NCBI RefSeq assembly: GCF_020080835.1
Contig: NC_058164.1
Coordinates: 26,141,270-26,205,269 of the forward strand
Source: Cotesia glomerata
Taxonomy: Eukaryota > Arthropoda > Insecta > Hymenoptera > Braconidae
Length of the DNA stretch: 64,000 nt
Reading direction: 5' to 3'
Each line of letters starts with the position of its first letter. The stretch's first letter is position 1. Positions 11,110 through 24,626 of this stretch are shown here, piece by piece. The notes beneath the pieces are model-generated. The model worked only from the letters and a program-made list of their open reading frames with translations. It was not told the DNA's origin and searched no databases. The position numbers were made by a program, and so were the translations under genes.

Positions 11110-12300
11110 CTATAGAATTATATCTAGATATTTTTGTTTTTGCATTTTAATTGGTTACACAGAATTGCGTAGAACCATATTAAATATTCTATCCATAAAA
11201 TTAACCCAATAATTAATTAGATATAATAAATATATAATTAAATATTGTTATATATAATTATATATAGTTATATATAATTATATATAATTAGATATGATTA
11301 TATTTAGCCATTTTTCATATATAATCATATATAACCAATTTATATATAAATATATATAAATATTTTTTCTCGGTTGATTTTTAATTTATTTAAATACTTA
11401 ATAAATTTATTTAATTAGTTATTTATTTAATTATTTGTTTATTTGATTTATTTATTAATCCTAAAGTAAAATTTACTCCAAGAATTTTAACTATATTAAA
11501 TATTTAAAAATTAAGATAAATTTGTAATTTTATACAAATTTTTAATTTAAAAAAAAAAAACATTGCAAAATTTTTAATTGTAATTTTCTATAAATTCTCT
11601 TTTTAATATAAATTAATAAATATTTAATATATTTATATATTAATCCTATATATATTTTTTATTTTTTTAATATTTTTTATTTTTACTAGTAATTTTTAAT
11701 AAATTCTATCTAATAATTTTTTTTTTTAATATAAACTATTATTAGCTGTGAAGAATAATACACTTAATGAATATTTAATATATTTATAAATAAATAAATT
11801 CATTTATTAATCCAAAAATAAAATTTACTTCAAGAATTTTAATTATATTAATTATTTAAAAATTAAGATAAATTTTTGTAGTTTTATACAAATTTTTAAT
11901 TAAAAATTGCATACATATTTTTAATTTTAAAAGCAGTAATTTTAATAAATTCTCTCCAATAATTTTTTCTTAAATATAAACTATTATTCGCTGATCAGAA
12001 TAATACACTTAATAAATATTTATAAATAAATAAATTTATTTATTAATCCTAAAGTGAAATTTACGTCAATTAGTTTAAGTATATTAAATATTTAAAAATT
12101 AAAATAAATTTGTAGATTTATATAACAAATTTTTAACTAAAAAAAAAAAAAAAATATTTTTTTTATTTTTACTAGTAATTTTTAATAAATTCTATCTAAT
12201 AATTTTTTTTTTTAATATAAACTATTATTAGCTGTGAAGAATAATACACTTAATGAATATTTAATATATTTCAATATATTTAATAATAATTAAATATTAA
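11110..12300. repeat. A/T-rich direct repeats
   Basis: Blocks with AATCCTAAAGTAAAATTTAC (about 11458, 11810 and 12040) and TACTAGTAATTTTTAATAAA (about 11686 and 12169, the latter followed by more than 90 nearly identical bases) recur in the same orientation. This points to tandem or segmental duplication of an A/T-rich unit of roughly 350-480 bp. No gene is seen. Confidence 0.6.
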
Positions 12301-12310
12301 AAATATTAAT

Positions 12311-12384
12311 TGGCGTACGCTGGGCTCGAACCCGGTCCAACGCTTTGGTAAGCAAGAGCCGGATTCAAAAGGCTACTGCGCGTC
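12311..12384 (-). repeat. tRNA-like (B-box) element
   Basis: Minus-strand GGGTTCGAGCCC gives a B box. GCC/GGC can form a D-stem and the ends pair partly (GACGCGC with GTACGCC). The anticodon arm is not canonical. A close relative lies at 53380-53452 in intron 1 of the first cyclotransferase gene, so this is a dispersed repeat rather than a functional tRNA. Confidence 0.45.
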
Positions 12385-12399
12385 TTACGTAGTAATTTA

Positions 12400-13690
12400 T
12401 TTATTAAAAATTCTTCAAAACTGCCATAGCAGTTAATTTCAATAAAATTTAATTAATTAAACGTCTTTATATTGATAATTTATTGTTTTTTATTTTTTAC
12501 TTCAAGATTTATCACCAAAAAACAAAAAAATAGGTTTAAAGTTTCAAAATTAAATTTTATAAAAAATATAATTAATATTTACAAAATAAAAAATTTAAAT
12601 AAATTTCTTTAAAATATTTATTGATAATTTTGGATTTAAAAATTGTTAAAGGTAAATAAAAATTTTCTTTTTAAATAAAAAAATCCGAATAAAGCTTTAA
12701 AGTCCAACTTTATGAAAAAAATAATTAATAATTACAAAATAAAAAATTTAAAAATATTTCTTGATAATTTTAGATTTAAAGCTTGTTAATTTTTTTTTTA
12801 GTAAAAATTTATAATTTGGATTGAAATGTTGTAAATTAAAAAATTTAGAATTCACTCCCGATTTTTTGGAGTGTAAAACGTCTAAAAGACCTTAAAATGT
12901 GTCAAAGTTACCTTAAATATGGATGAGCACCACCGTAATGACGTCACATTTCCCGTGACGTCATCCGTTCGATACAACCCCGTTCGGGTCGGGTTAAGAG
13001 AGTACACAGCGGTTGTACTTTAGCTCGAAAGGAGGCGGAGGGTATAGTAATAATAATAACTATTTTATTTGCTTATTCATATTTCATATTATATGTTATA
13101 TGTTATGAAATAAAACGTGGGGAAGATTAAAGGATACTTTCTGATTGAAGCGATATATTTAGCTTGGACAAAATGAACCTCAGGTGGTCAATCATTATCT
13201 TGGTCCATTGAATATCATGCGGGCTAATTTTAGGGCAAAGGAAATAATGAAAAGTTTGGAAAGGTTGAAGCGAGGGTGGTTTCTGCTCGCCAAAGGAATG
13301 AAAAGGTCATTGGGTTTGGGGTGTAATTTATAATCGAAATTCATAGCCGCTGTCGATCTGTGTCGAGTAGTTCGGCCTAAATTGATCGCTAAATGCTAAA
13401 TGGGAAGACTGACGGAAAAGTGTTCTTTTTCTTTCAGATACCGTGTTACCCCCTTTTTAAATTTAATTGCTGATTTTTATCTTGGCACAGTTTGAGGTTT
13501 TTTTTATTTCTTACCAACTTTTCTGCTACAGGATTCGGGATTTTAGTTATGACGCAGTGCAGTAGTCGCAAAAAACGCGTAGAGGAGCTTGCGATCCAAA
13601 ATTCAGTTGAGTTATCATTGAAATTGGTTCTTAACAAAAAATTGATGACCTTTTTTCATTGTAAAGGTCTTGTGACAAGATATGTGTTAA
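12400..13690. other. intergenic, with paired CRE palindromes
   Basis: A/T-rich to 12900, then a G/C-richer patch (12925-13050) with two TGACGTCA sites listed separately. Short open frames at 13446-13734 on both strands overlap one another and show no protein-like composition. No gene is supported. Confidence 0.4.
12939..12963. promoter_or_regulatory. two CRE-type TGACGTCA palindromes
   Basis: Perfect 8-bp TGACGTCA sites at 12939-12946 and 12956-12963, 17 bp apart centre to centre, sit in a small G/C-richer island within A/T-rich DNA. TGACGTCA is the consensus site of CREB/ATF bZIP factors. No transcript start can be tied to them from sequence alone. The nearest gene is the RING gene whose coding starts at 18880. 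Confidence 0.35.
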
Positions 13691-13699
13691 AATGCCTTG

Positions 13700-14745
13700 T
13701 AATTTCTTTACTATTGACATTTTTAAAGATATAAGCTCGTCCCGATGTTACACTCATCAAGACCTTTCATTTGAGTACTCACATCAATTTTTCATATATT
13801 TTATATATTTGTATATATGTATATATGAAAAATATATGAAAATGCATGTGGGTACTCAAATGAAAGCTCTTGATGAGTGTTACGTCGGAATGAGCTTATA
13901 TCTTTAAAAATGTCAATATTTAAGAAAGTACAAGGCATTTTAACAAATATTTTATGAACTATTGACATTTTTAAAGATATAAGCTCATCCCGACATTATA
14001 CTCATCAAGACCTTTCATTTGAGTACCCACATCAATTTTATATATATTTATATATATATGAATATATGAAAAATATATGAAAATGCATGTGGGTACTCAA
14101 ATGAAAGCTCTTTATGAGTGTAACATCGAGATGAGCTTATATCTTTAAAAATGTCAATATTTAAGAAAGTACACGGCATTTTAATAAATATCTTGTGAAT
14201 TATTGAAATTTTTAAAGATATTAGCTCATTCCGATGTTACACTCATCAAGACCTTTCATTCGAGTACCCACATCAATTTTTCATATATTTCATATATTTA
14301 TATATATATTATATATATATGTATATATGAAAAATATATCAAAAATGCATGTGAGTACTCAAATGAAAGCTCTTGATGAGTGTATCATCGAAATGAGCTT
14401 ATATCTTCAAAAATGTCAAGATTTTAGAAAGTACACGGCATTTTAATAAATATCTTGTGAACTATTGACATTTTTAAAGATATAAGCTCATCCCGATATT
14501 ACAATCATCAAGAGCTTTCATTTGAGTACCCACATCAATTTTTCATATATTTTATATATATTATATATATGTATATATGAAAAATATATAAAAATGCATG
14601 TAGGTATTCAAATGAAAGGTCTCGATAAGGGTAACATCAGGATGAGCTTATATCTTTAAAAATGTCAATATTTAAGAAAATACAGTGCAATTTAACAAAA
14701 GTCATCATTTAATAAACCAAAATTTTACATAGTAACTGCAAGGTT
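13700..14745. repeat. array A of self-palindromic units (4 units)
   Basis: Each unit of about 230-250 bp runs from TTGACATTTTTAAAGATATA through CCCACATCAATTTTTCATAT, an AT core, then ATGCATGTGGGTACTCAAAT to the complement of its start. Each unit is thus a near-complete hairpin with arms of about 100 bp. Four units follow one another. The right flank CATAGTAACTGCAAGGTTGC is shared with other arrays of the family. Confidence 0.8.
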
Positions 14746-14749
14746 GCTA

Positions 14750-15670
14750 GTAAAAAACTAAAAAAAAGCTCTGAAAGCTTAGACAGTTGCAAGTTATCAA
14801 ATTTCGTTGGAAATGTTTCTCGAATATCATTGGCATCATAAACAGACATCAATAATCCATAAATATGACATCAAAGATACTTCCCGAGGGATCGATGTAT
14901 CCAAACAAACTAGGAACTAAATAACTTCATGCTCCGATGAATCGACTGCCAATACCGTAAATTAATTGGCAAATTGCACAAGTTGACTATCAGCCCTTTC
15001 AGGATATCAGAACACGGGGTTTAATAACCTCTGAGGAATTGAACGAGCCTCTGTAGAATAGAGAACATGTCTAAGGGCTCGGATTCCGTCCAGAAGCAAG
15101 TACTCACCCGAAGTGTCCCTTGAAAGGTCTTGAGCCCCATTGGTTGTCTCTTTGCCAAATCCTACTACCCCTAGATCTCCAACACTGCCCTAAGGGAGGG
15201 TAACGATGTCTCGGTCTTGCGTTTCATACGAGGGTAGCTTTCTCCTCGTTATATCGATTTTCCACCACCGACTATGTCTCTAGATTGCAGGCGCCTGGTA
15301 GATTCAGTGGCTGCCCGGCCACCACGCCGGCACAACTGCTTCAACAGCTCACCTGCCATCGCGACTAAACGCACATATCTTTATTATTTAACCATTAAGA
15401 TTAAAAGTACGCCGACTCATGTGGACAGTTAACGTTTTTGGGTTTTAGTGTTTCCAAGTGATAGACTGTGCTAATTCAATGAAGTTCCACCAATTCGCTC
15501 CTTAAATCCTCCACAATTGGTGAGTTTGTTTACTTTATTTATTGTAGTACCTTTGACAAGCATACGCTTTTACAATAACAAAATTAGGGATTACTTCCAA
15601 CCAAAATCATTATTTTCCGTTGCGTCATTTTCTGGATAGCCTTTTTGGAGGGAGCACTCATTTGCATATT
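14750..15670. other. G/C-richer intergenic stretch, unclassified
   Basis: Part of this region (about 15040-15380) is clearly less A/T-rich than its surroundings and includes GCCCGGCCACCACGCCGGCA. No open frame longer than about 60 codons runs through it on either strand and no rRNA or tRNA was recognised. It may be an old retroelement or untranslated region. Confidence 0.35.
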
Positions 15671-15679
15671 TAGGGGAAG

Positions 15680-16820
15680 CTAAAAGGCTTAGCTCTCTTG
15701 ACTTAATGAACCACTTGATGTCTTTTAGAAGTAATCTTCATGACGTAGCTTTGTTCAAATTTCGACTTGAATTGATCACTTTTTTTGATAAATTGGATCT
15801 TGCTTACTTCTATCAAATCAAACCTGATTTGCATAGCTAAGAGCATCAGATTGGTTCCAGATGCTCGAGGGGAACTAATCCGAAAGATAATATCCATCAT
15901 TAATCACAAAAACGTAATTGTAGAAAAAAGGGAGCTTTTGAAATGAATTAACTGATAAAAAACGCAATTTTATATCATTATTTCTGAAAGGTAATCATGG
16001 AATTAGCACTAATTTGCATTAGTGCTTAGTGCTTATGATTATTGGAGCATGTATTAATGTAAATGGTAAGCAAATTGGATGTAACTGCATTGGTAATAAC
16101 TTTTCTGCACAATTCTAAAGATCAAATTGCTCTTTTTTGAATTGGGTAGCTTGGTAGTTCATCAAGAAGTTGAAGCAAAGTGATTTTTCTGCAACGATTG
16201 TCATTGATGACGTTCACTTGGAATATTGAACCTTGTCCTCAACAGGGCTGCAAAAAGGCTTAGGTCTCTTAACTTGATGTCTTTTAGAGGTAATCTTCAT
16301 GACGTAGCTTTGTTCAAATTTTGACTCGAATTGATCACCTTTTTTTTATAAATTGGATCTTGCTTACTTTTATTAAATCAGACCTGATTTGCATAGCTAA
16401 GGGCATCAGATTGGTTCCAGATTCTCGAGGGAAACCAATCCGAAAGATAATATCCATCATTAATTACAAAAACGTAATCGTAGAAGAAAGGGAGCTTTTG
16501 AAGTGAATTAACTGATAAAAAACGCAATTTTACATCATTATTTCTGAAAGGTAATCATGGAATTAGCACTAATTTGCATTAGTACTTAGTGCTTATGATT
16601 ATTGGAGCGTGTATTAATGTAAATGGAAAGCAAATTGGATGTAACTGCATTGGTAATAACTTTTCTGCACAATTCTAAAAATCAAATTGCTCTTTTCTGA
16701 ATTGGGTAGCTTGGAAGCTTGGAAGCATCAAGAAGTTGAAGCAAAGTGATTTTTCTGCAACAATTTCATTGATGACGTTCAATTGGAATATTGAACCTTA
16801 TCCTCAACGGTGCTGCAAAA
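15680..16820. repeat. direct duplication, about 560-bp unit
   Basis: Two adjacent copies (about 15680-16238 and 16239-16820) share landmarks such as TAATCTTCATGACGTAGCTT (15732 and 16291), GCATCAGATTGGTTCCAGAT and GCACTAATTTGCATTAGTGC at an offset of about 559 bp. They differ by scattered substitutions and small gaps. Short open frames occur on opposite strands in the two copies and are not conserved, so the unit is not obviously coding. Confidence 0.75.
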
Positions 16821-16829
16821 AAATAGACA

Positions 16830-17970
16830 TTGCGAACGCGATGTCAAGGCTTGAGGTTTTTTTATCGTGCCAGGGAACTTTACGATAACAATCCATAGTA
16901 GTTTTATGAATAATAACTTACAATGTATATTTATATGCATGAAAGCACCGGATTGTGAATTGGAAAAGATTCTGACTCTGCTAAATCGAGTGTGCTATCA
17001 TTCCGCTAGAACGGATAGGAAGGAGGATTAAAAATTGAAGGGATGGATTTATCGGCGCTTGGAAGATTGACGGTGATGGCTGAGCTGAAGAAATACGGAG
17101 GTAAGAATTTAGAATTTAGCTGGAAGATATCCGGTGGGTCATTGGCTACATCTTATCCAGTATGAATATGAATATGGGTACATGAATTGGGTGTTGGGTG
17201 TTGCGGGTGTTGCATATTTCATATGTATATTAGATATTGCTAAATGCCACGCGCTAAACCGGAAGACAAGAGATTGCATGGTACAATGAACATTTACTAC
17301 CACCAGCTGCAGGAATTACTGGAATTACTACCACCAATATACGACCCCGGTGTGTATTTCTAGAGCACAAGGCTAAAAATAGACCGAGTCGACGCTCGAA
17401 TTAAATATACCCGGTTAACGAACCTTTATAAACTGTTATCTTAACCAACTTTACAGTTATATTCTTATATTTTATAATCGATAGTTCATTAATTGCAATT
17501 GCTCTATTCAGGTTCAGGAGATCCTGAATGGAAATAGAGATGAAGGTTCTTTCGGCAATTTATTCCGAAGAACTTCGAATAGCTTTCATATGATCAAGCT
17601 CGAAGCATTCCAAGGGGAATTGGATTGATGCGAAACCAATAACTGATTTATGGTATGAATAACCCAAGATTCTTTTCCCACAGCTGGGTTCACTTCAGCT
17701 TCTGTTGGCTTAACTTTCTGAGTAGGTTCATTTGTTTCGAGTTTTAATGCAGTTTGTTTGAAAGGGAACCTTGAATTCGATCAGTGAACGAATTCCTAAA
17801 CCTAAAAATTTTAGCTAATATGATAAAATTGGTTTTTTTAGAGGAATTTAGTGTCATTGAAAAGGTCTTGAGTTTGTGTCTTTTCAAGGTTTCATATCAT
17901 TCTAGATAGTCAATTTATTATGATTATTTAGGCTGCATTCGAAAATTATCTCTAGATACATAATTAAGAA
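16830..17970. other. intergenic; possible leader exon of the RING gene
   Basis: A short open frame starts at ATG 17046 and ends at a good donor (GGAG then GTAAGA, intron from about 17101). It could be a 5' leader exon of the RING gene, whose coding exon at 18873 is preceded by a splice acceptor. Spliced together, the frame would not match the RING frame, so it would only be untranslated or a short upstream ORF. No other gene is seen. Confidence 0.2.
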
Positions 17971-17974
17971 ATTA

Positions 17975-18082
17975 CCTTGTATCTCGTGAACTATTGACAT
18001 TTTTAAGGGTATAAGCTCATCCTGATGTTACACTCATCAAGACCTTTCATTTGAGTACCCACATCAATTTTTTATATATTTC

Positions 18083-18151
<69 letters not shown>

Positions 18152-18560
18152 ATATATATATAAATGCATGTGGGTACTCAAATGAAAGCTCTTGACGAGT
18201 GTAATATCAAGATGAGCTTATATCTTTAAAAACGTCAATATTTAAGAAAGTACAGTGCAATTTTACAAATATCTTGTAAACTATTCATATTTTTAACGAT
18301 ATAAGCTCATTCCGATGTTACATTCATCAAGACCTTTCATTTGAATACCCACATCAATTTTTCATATATTTATATATATATTATATATATGTATGTATGA
18401 AAAATATATAAAAAATGCATGTGGGTACTCAAATAAAAGCTCTTGATGAGTGTAACATCAGGATGAGCTTATATCTATAAAAACGTCAATATTTAAAAAA
18501 GTACAGTGCAATTTAACAAAAATCATTATTTTATTTATTTATAGTTCACATAGTGACTGA
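17975..18560. repeat. array B of self-palindromic units (2 units)
   Basis: Same unit as at 13700. The left flank GCTGCATTCGAAAATTATCT and right flank CATAGTGACTGAAAGGTTGC are shared with other arrays, so the array appears to sit inside a defined element. A (TA)n run expands the core of the first unit (about 18082-18150). Confidence 0.8.
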
Positions 18561-18879
18561 AAGGTTGCTAATGATCATATTAGTCTAATTACTTGACAAA
18601 CGAGAGAAAAATGCATTTACCATTCAGACAGGAGTATTTAAAACAAAATGAATAATTGCAGCCTACACGCGATTTAACAAAGAAGCTGACAGTACTCAAT
18701 TCCGATAATTGACGTGTGTCCGTTCAATGCTTTTTAATTGTTAAACTCTTGAGCTTATTGTCTCTCAATATTTTTATTTCCAAGCTTCTCAATAATCAAT
18801 ACAACAATTAAATCCTTCATTCATTTATTCATTAATAATATTATTATCTTTAATCTTTGCTATTCATTTCAGAGAAAAA

Positions 18880-21800
18880 ATGCCAACAGCAGACGTAGAA
18901 CCGGCTTTAGTGGAGGACGTAGGACAATTGGAAGACCTGGAGGATCCTCCAGTAGCCCAAGAAGAAGCTCAGGATCGTCCTGAAAGAGGATCCCGTGATG
19001 TTGGGAGGGAAAACCGCGAAAACAATGGACCCGCGAGAGAGAGAGCCGGACTGATGAAACCTCTGGTGGTTCTCGCGCTTCCAGGAATGTATTTGTTCTA
19101 CAAGTACAGTCAGTACCGCCGTGAACAGCGCGAATTGTCCCGCAGAAGAATCACAGAAAGAGAATTGCAGCATCTTCATCATAAAATCGTGAGTATCTTT
19201 ATGTTATTACTTGACTTTTCTGTCTTTTTGTCAACATTGTCGCGTTAATTGGGTGGCTTTGTAAGGATTTTGAGAGGGTAGTTAGTAACCTAAAGGCGGT
19301 TTATCCAATTGCAAGCTCTAAGGCTGGCTTTAAGTGAGTAAGTAACCGAGAAAGGGTGGTAGGGGGCGTGCAATTTGTCCCCCAGGCGGTCTTGAGACGG
19401 TAGCAGGGGAATTAGAACAGTAGGGAGGATAAGTTCAATTACCTGTGAGGTAACACGATCAACACTACACTATCCGACTTTTCTACAAAAGAAAAGCGAG
19501 CCTAGACATTATTATTACTCCCACGCTTCTTATATTGTCTCCGAGACTTTGTCTGCTTTTAGGAGATACGTGTTCGAGGTTTATGGAATTCCTTGAAAGC
19601 TTTTTGAGAATAAAGATTCTTTTCTTTTCGCTTATGATATTGTTCGCAAGAGAATGGATCCCTGAGGAGATGTTGGGCGCCACTAGTGTGATCACAAAAA
19701 AGTAATTTAAAGAGATTCACGCGAAGTAAAATTTTTAAAACTTCCTAAAAATTGTAAATTCTATCTACACAGTCTAATAATTAATAAAAAATTAAAAAAC
19801 AGGTTTCTGGGATTTAAATAAATAATTAGGTTTGAAAATTGTAATATTTACATGTAAAAATTCCCGCCTATATTCAAGATTTTTGAAAATCCCGCGGGTT
19901 GATATCTTCAATGGCGGCTTCAGATCTAACAGCTGATTGCTCTCTCTTCAGTTTTAAGAATTTTTCGGTGATTTTAATTAACTGGTACGGATTTAAACGA
20001 TTACATTTTGCAGTTTTATAGATTTAAGCAGTATTAAGGAGATCCACGAGAAGTAGTCAAATTTTTAAAACTTTCTGAAAATTTGTAAATTAAATCTACG
20101 TAGCCTAATAATTAATACAAAAATTAAAAAACAGGTTTCCGGGATTTAATCAAATAATTAGGTAAAATTGTAATTTTCACATGAAATAGAGATTCCACCA
20201 GCCGGTATTTGGTTAAGAATTTAATGCAATTAACGATTTTAAAAAAATTTTATTTTCATTGAATTTGATTGAAAAAATAATAAGCTTTCGATTAAAACAA
20301 TAAAAAGTAGCTTTCCGAACGTATTACGGAAATATTTTAGATTTTTTATGAAAAATCACTCGGAACTTGTGTTCTTTAAAGTCTTGTATTTGACTTGGCA
20401 ATACCGCTTGCGCAGTTACCCAAAGCATAAGTAACCGCGGTTTTTTAAATGTTAGAAGATCTTAGTAATTTTAGTTAGACAGTAAACATAAATAAATTTG
20501 AAGGTTAGGGACACTATTTTTGTGTTGTCAAGTGTATACCGGTAATTCATAATGCTATATTTTTTATTAGTCAATTAAATGTTAATAATTATTTAATGAG
20601 TAAATTTATCGGAAATTCCCTCAAAAATGTTATAAATTAAGAAGAGTTTACATTTTTCCTCTCTCTCGCCCTCTATTGGACAAAAGAAAGTATCTCTGTC
20701 ATACTTGTACAACAAATGGAATCTTAAAACGCATTTTATGCATAAATAAATGAAAATTTTCCAAAAAAGCGCTTCGCTCTTCGATAGATAATTTAATTAT
20801 CTATCGAAGAGCAAATCGTTTTTTTTCGAACTTTTATCACATACATGAGAAAAACACGTTGAAAATCAACTATAAACCGCTCTTAATTAAAAAATTAATT
20901 TTAAGAAAAAAGTATTTCTACGTAATATTTTTTTATAGACATTCTTTACACTAGGAGGGTACTTATTGGATCTCCGTAAAAGAAAAAAACTATTGTAAAG
21001 ATTGTTCTAAAATTTTTGGGACATACTTTTAGTATAAACTCTTTAAAAAGTCAGAAAAATAAATTTCTTGGATATTTTTACTCTAGAGGTACCTTTTAAA
21101 GCTTTAGAAAAATTCTATCCTTGGTTTTGATAGTCTAGATCTAAAAATTGAGGTTACCGATAAGATTGCGAACTATTTAATCATCTGTCGGTAAAATTGA
21201 ATTTTAATTTGAATTTGGCGGTAAATTTGAATGTTTCAAATTACTTTATTACGTTTGAGTTGAGTTATGTGAATATTGTGAATACAGGCGGTTGTAAAAT
21301 GAAAATAAGTAACCCGCTTATCACGCTAACGTGGGAGTGAAAAAAAGTTTGAGGGCGATGACCTGAGGAAGGAATCCATAAGCACAAAGAAAGTAATAAA
21401 AAGTGTGGCGATAAAGAAAATGATTAAATAAAAGTGGTTATGTAAAAAATACTGTTGAGAATCAAAAAACGTGATAGCGGTATGTATTATTTGCGGGAAG
21501 CACTAAAATATACTTGTAAAAATAAATAAAATAAAAGAGAGATTATTGGGTTGAGAAATAAAATTGACGATTAAGTTAACTTGAGTAGAGAGTTTCTGGG
21601 TAAAAGTTTTGTCAAATCAAATGCTCATATCATCCGGAGAAATTTGAATAATTGATATGGAACGACAAGTTTTTCGGGCTTTACGAGATGGCGGATAAAG
21701 GCTGAAGAAAATGGAGGGAGAAACCAGACTGATTTATATCTCAAGCAATTATACTTCTCGGGGGTATATATATGTATGTATAAATTTATATTAAAGCCGA

Positions 21801-22429
21801 AAAGTTTGTGGGAGAACGGAGTAATTGTTTAGGATGCTTTGCTACGCCTCGGGCTTTAATCACTTGTAAATGAGACCTCCAGGGGCTTTTAGATGACAAT
21901 CACTTTTTACTAAATTTTAATTTGAAAAAAATTTTTTTTTAATTAAATTATTATTATTGTGATACGAATTAATAGAAAATTTAACGATAGTTATTTAAGA
22001 AACTAAAATTTAGATTGAATCAAAATTCACCGTTTAAGTTAGCGTGCTGATAAAATAACGCGGGTCGCGGGTCGCGGATTGTTCGCGTAGAGAAAAGAGA
22101 AGGGAGAGGGGTAGAAGAAGTGGAAGGAAGTCGACAAGAAAAAAATAAAATAAAAATATGAGGACCTTGTGAATCATGAGACCTCAACCTTGATGGCTTC
22201 ACCCGGCAATATACATTATATTGCCTGTTACCGAATAAGAATAAAATTATACTTGGTATTTAGTTGGGCTTTAGGCGCCAATTCAGATTTAGTAATAAAA
22301 ATAGCAATAATAATTATTATAATAAAAATTATTATTATTATTATTTTTATCATTTTTATCATTATCAAAATTCTTTAAAATCTTTAATAACAATAATAAT
22401 AAATTTTTAAATCAACTAAAGTTTAAAAA

Positions 22430-22465
<36 letters not shown>

Positions 22466-22490
22466 AATTGTACTTAAAAATCTTCAATAC

Positions 22491-22528
<38 letters not shown>

Positions 22529-24531
22529 TTTTGAAACATAAGTTTTAAAAATTTATTATTATTAAAATTTTTAAAGTCAAATTTTAGTAATACTGATAAT
22601 AATAATAATATTATTATTATATATGCTTACAATATTTTTATCATTATTATTATTATCAAAATTGAACATTGAAATCCTTAACAATAATGATAATAATAAT
22701 AATAAAATTTAAAATAATTAAGGGTTAAAATTATAAAGAATTATTATTATTAAAAATTCTTAAAGTAAAATTGTAATAATAACGATAAAATATTAATAAT
22801 AATAATTTTATGAGTATTATTATTATTATGTATACTTACAGCAATATATAAAAATAAAAAATATATGTAAACTACACCAAGTATGAGTGTGCAATAGACG
22901 ACAACGACATGTGATAAGACTTTGATCACGCTAGTCTCACGTTAAGATCCGATCTACTATTATTATTATTTATTATATTATTATTATGTTACATTATTGA
23001 CTGACGCATGCACGGAAATTTATTTTGTCATTTTTAGTATAATAATAAAAAATTTTTTTCTCTTACCTCTACCTAAATACCTTACTTATTCAATCTTATC
23101 ACATCAATCTTTAAATTAATTTTTTTAATGTCAACTAGAGTTAAAAATTTTTTTCTTGAATGTGATAATCTGGACATAGAAACTTCTTAACTCGGTAAAA
23201 TTGCTTCTTTTAGTATTATCGATTGGTAAGACAAAGATTGTTTTTAACAACAGTCGGTAAAAACTTTATAATGATAAATATTCAAGCTGCGTTCGAAAAT
23301 TATCTCTAGATAAATAATTAAGGAATGACCTTGTATTTCGTGAACTATTGACATTTATAAAGATATAAGCTCGTTCCGATGTTACACTTATCAAGACCTT
23401 TCATTTAAGTACCCACATCAATTTTTTATATATTTCATATATTTATATATATTATATATATTTGTATATATGACAAATATATCAAAAATGCATGTGGGTA
23501 CTCAAATGAAAGCTCTTGACGAGTGTAACATCAGGATGAGCTTATATCTTTAAAAATGTCAATAATTAAGAAAGTACAGTGCAATTTAACAAATATCTTG
23601 TGAAATATTGACATTTTTAAAAATATAAGCTCATCCCGATGTTACACTCATCAATACCTTTTATTTGAGTACCCACATCAATTTTTCATATATTTTATAT
23701 ATTTATATATATATATTATATAGATGTATATATGAAAAATATTTCAAAAATGCATGTGGGTACTCAAACGAAAGCTCTTGATGAGTATAACATCAGGATG
23801 AGCTTATATCTTAAAAATATATATATGTATATATGAAAAATATATCAAAAATGCATGTGGATACTCAAATGAAAGCTCTTGAAGAGTGTAACAACGGGAT
23901 GAGTTTATATCTTTAAAAACATCAATAGTGACTACGAGGTTGCTAGTTTTAATTGTTTTGTATTAAATTTACGGCAAAAAAAAATAAATTCTTTAAGATT
24001 CTATCATAAAATTAATCCGTCCCAATTATCCCGTCAAACAAAAAGCGTAATTACGATTGACGAATATGTCCATGAGCAACAGATCAATAATTAGAAGGTG
24101 AAAAGTAGTGTCAATTATCGCCTCCACCCTTCTTACGTAACTTACGCGGTAATTTTGCCCTCAAGTGTGGAGTTATTTCCGTCGAAGTCACCGTCGGCCC
24201 GATATCGTAATTAGGAATTACAATGACAACTATATTCCTTAATTGTAATCATAAAAGTGTCTAAGAGTGAGTGAATTTTCCTGAAATATCTAACTTAACA
24301 AATCGATACTCATTCATGATATCTTTACTCGAGGATTAATAATTACTGTAATTTACTACGCGAAATTTAAAAGTTTAAAAGGTCGTCGGTGAATTTTTGG
24401 CTTCAGTACAATTCGTTTATTTTATTTTCTATTTTAAGTTGTATTTTATAAACTTTTAAATCGACAATAGAAATACTCGAGAACACTCGGTAACTGCTGA
24501 ACGATTCAAGTACTTTATATAAATGTACATT

Positions 24532-24626
<95 letters not shown>

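Noticed and set aside
13446..13734. Overlapping 60-80-codon frames on both strands
   Set aside because: No splice sites, no codon bias, no recognisable motif.
15040..15380. rRNA fragment or coding exon in the G/C-richer stretch
   Set aside because: No recognisable rRNA core motif and stops in all frames.
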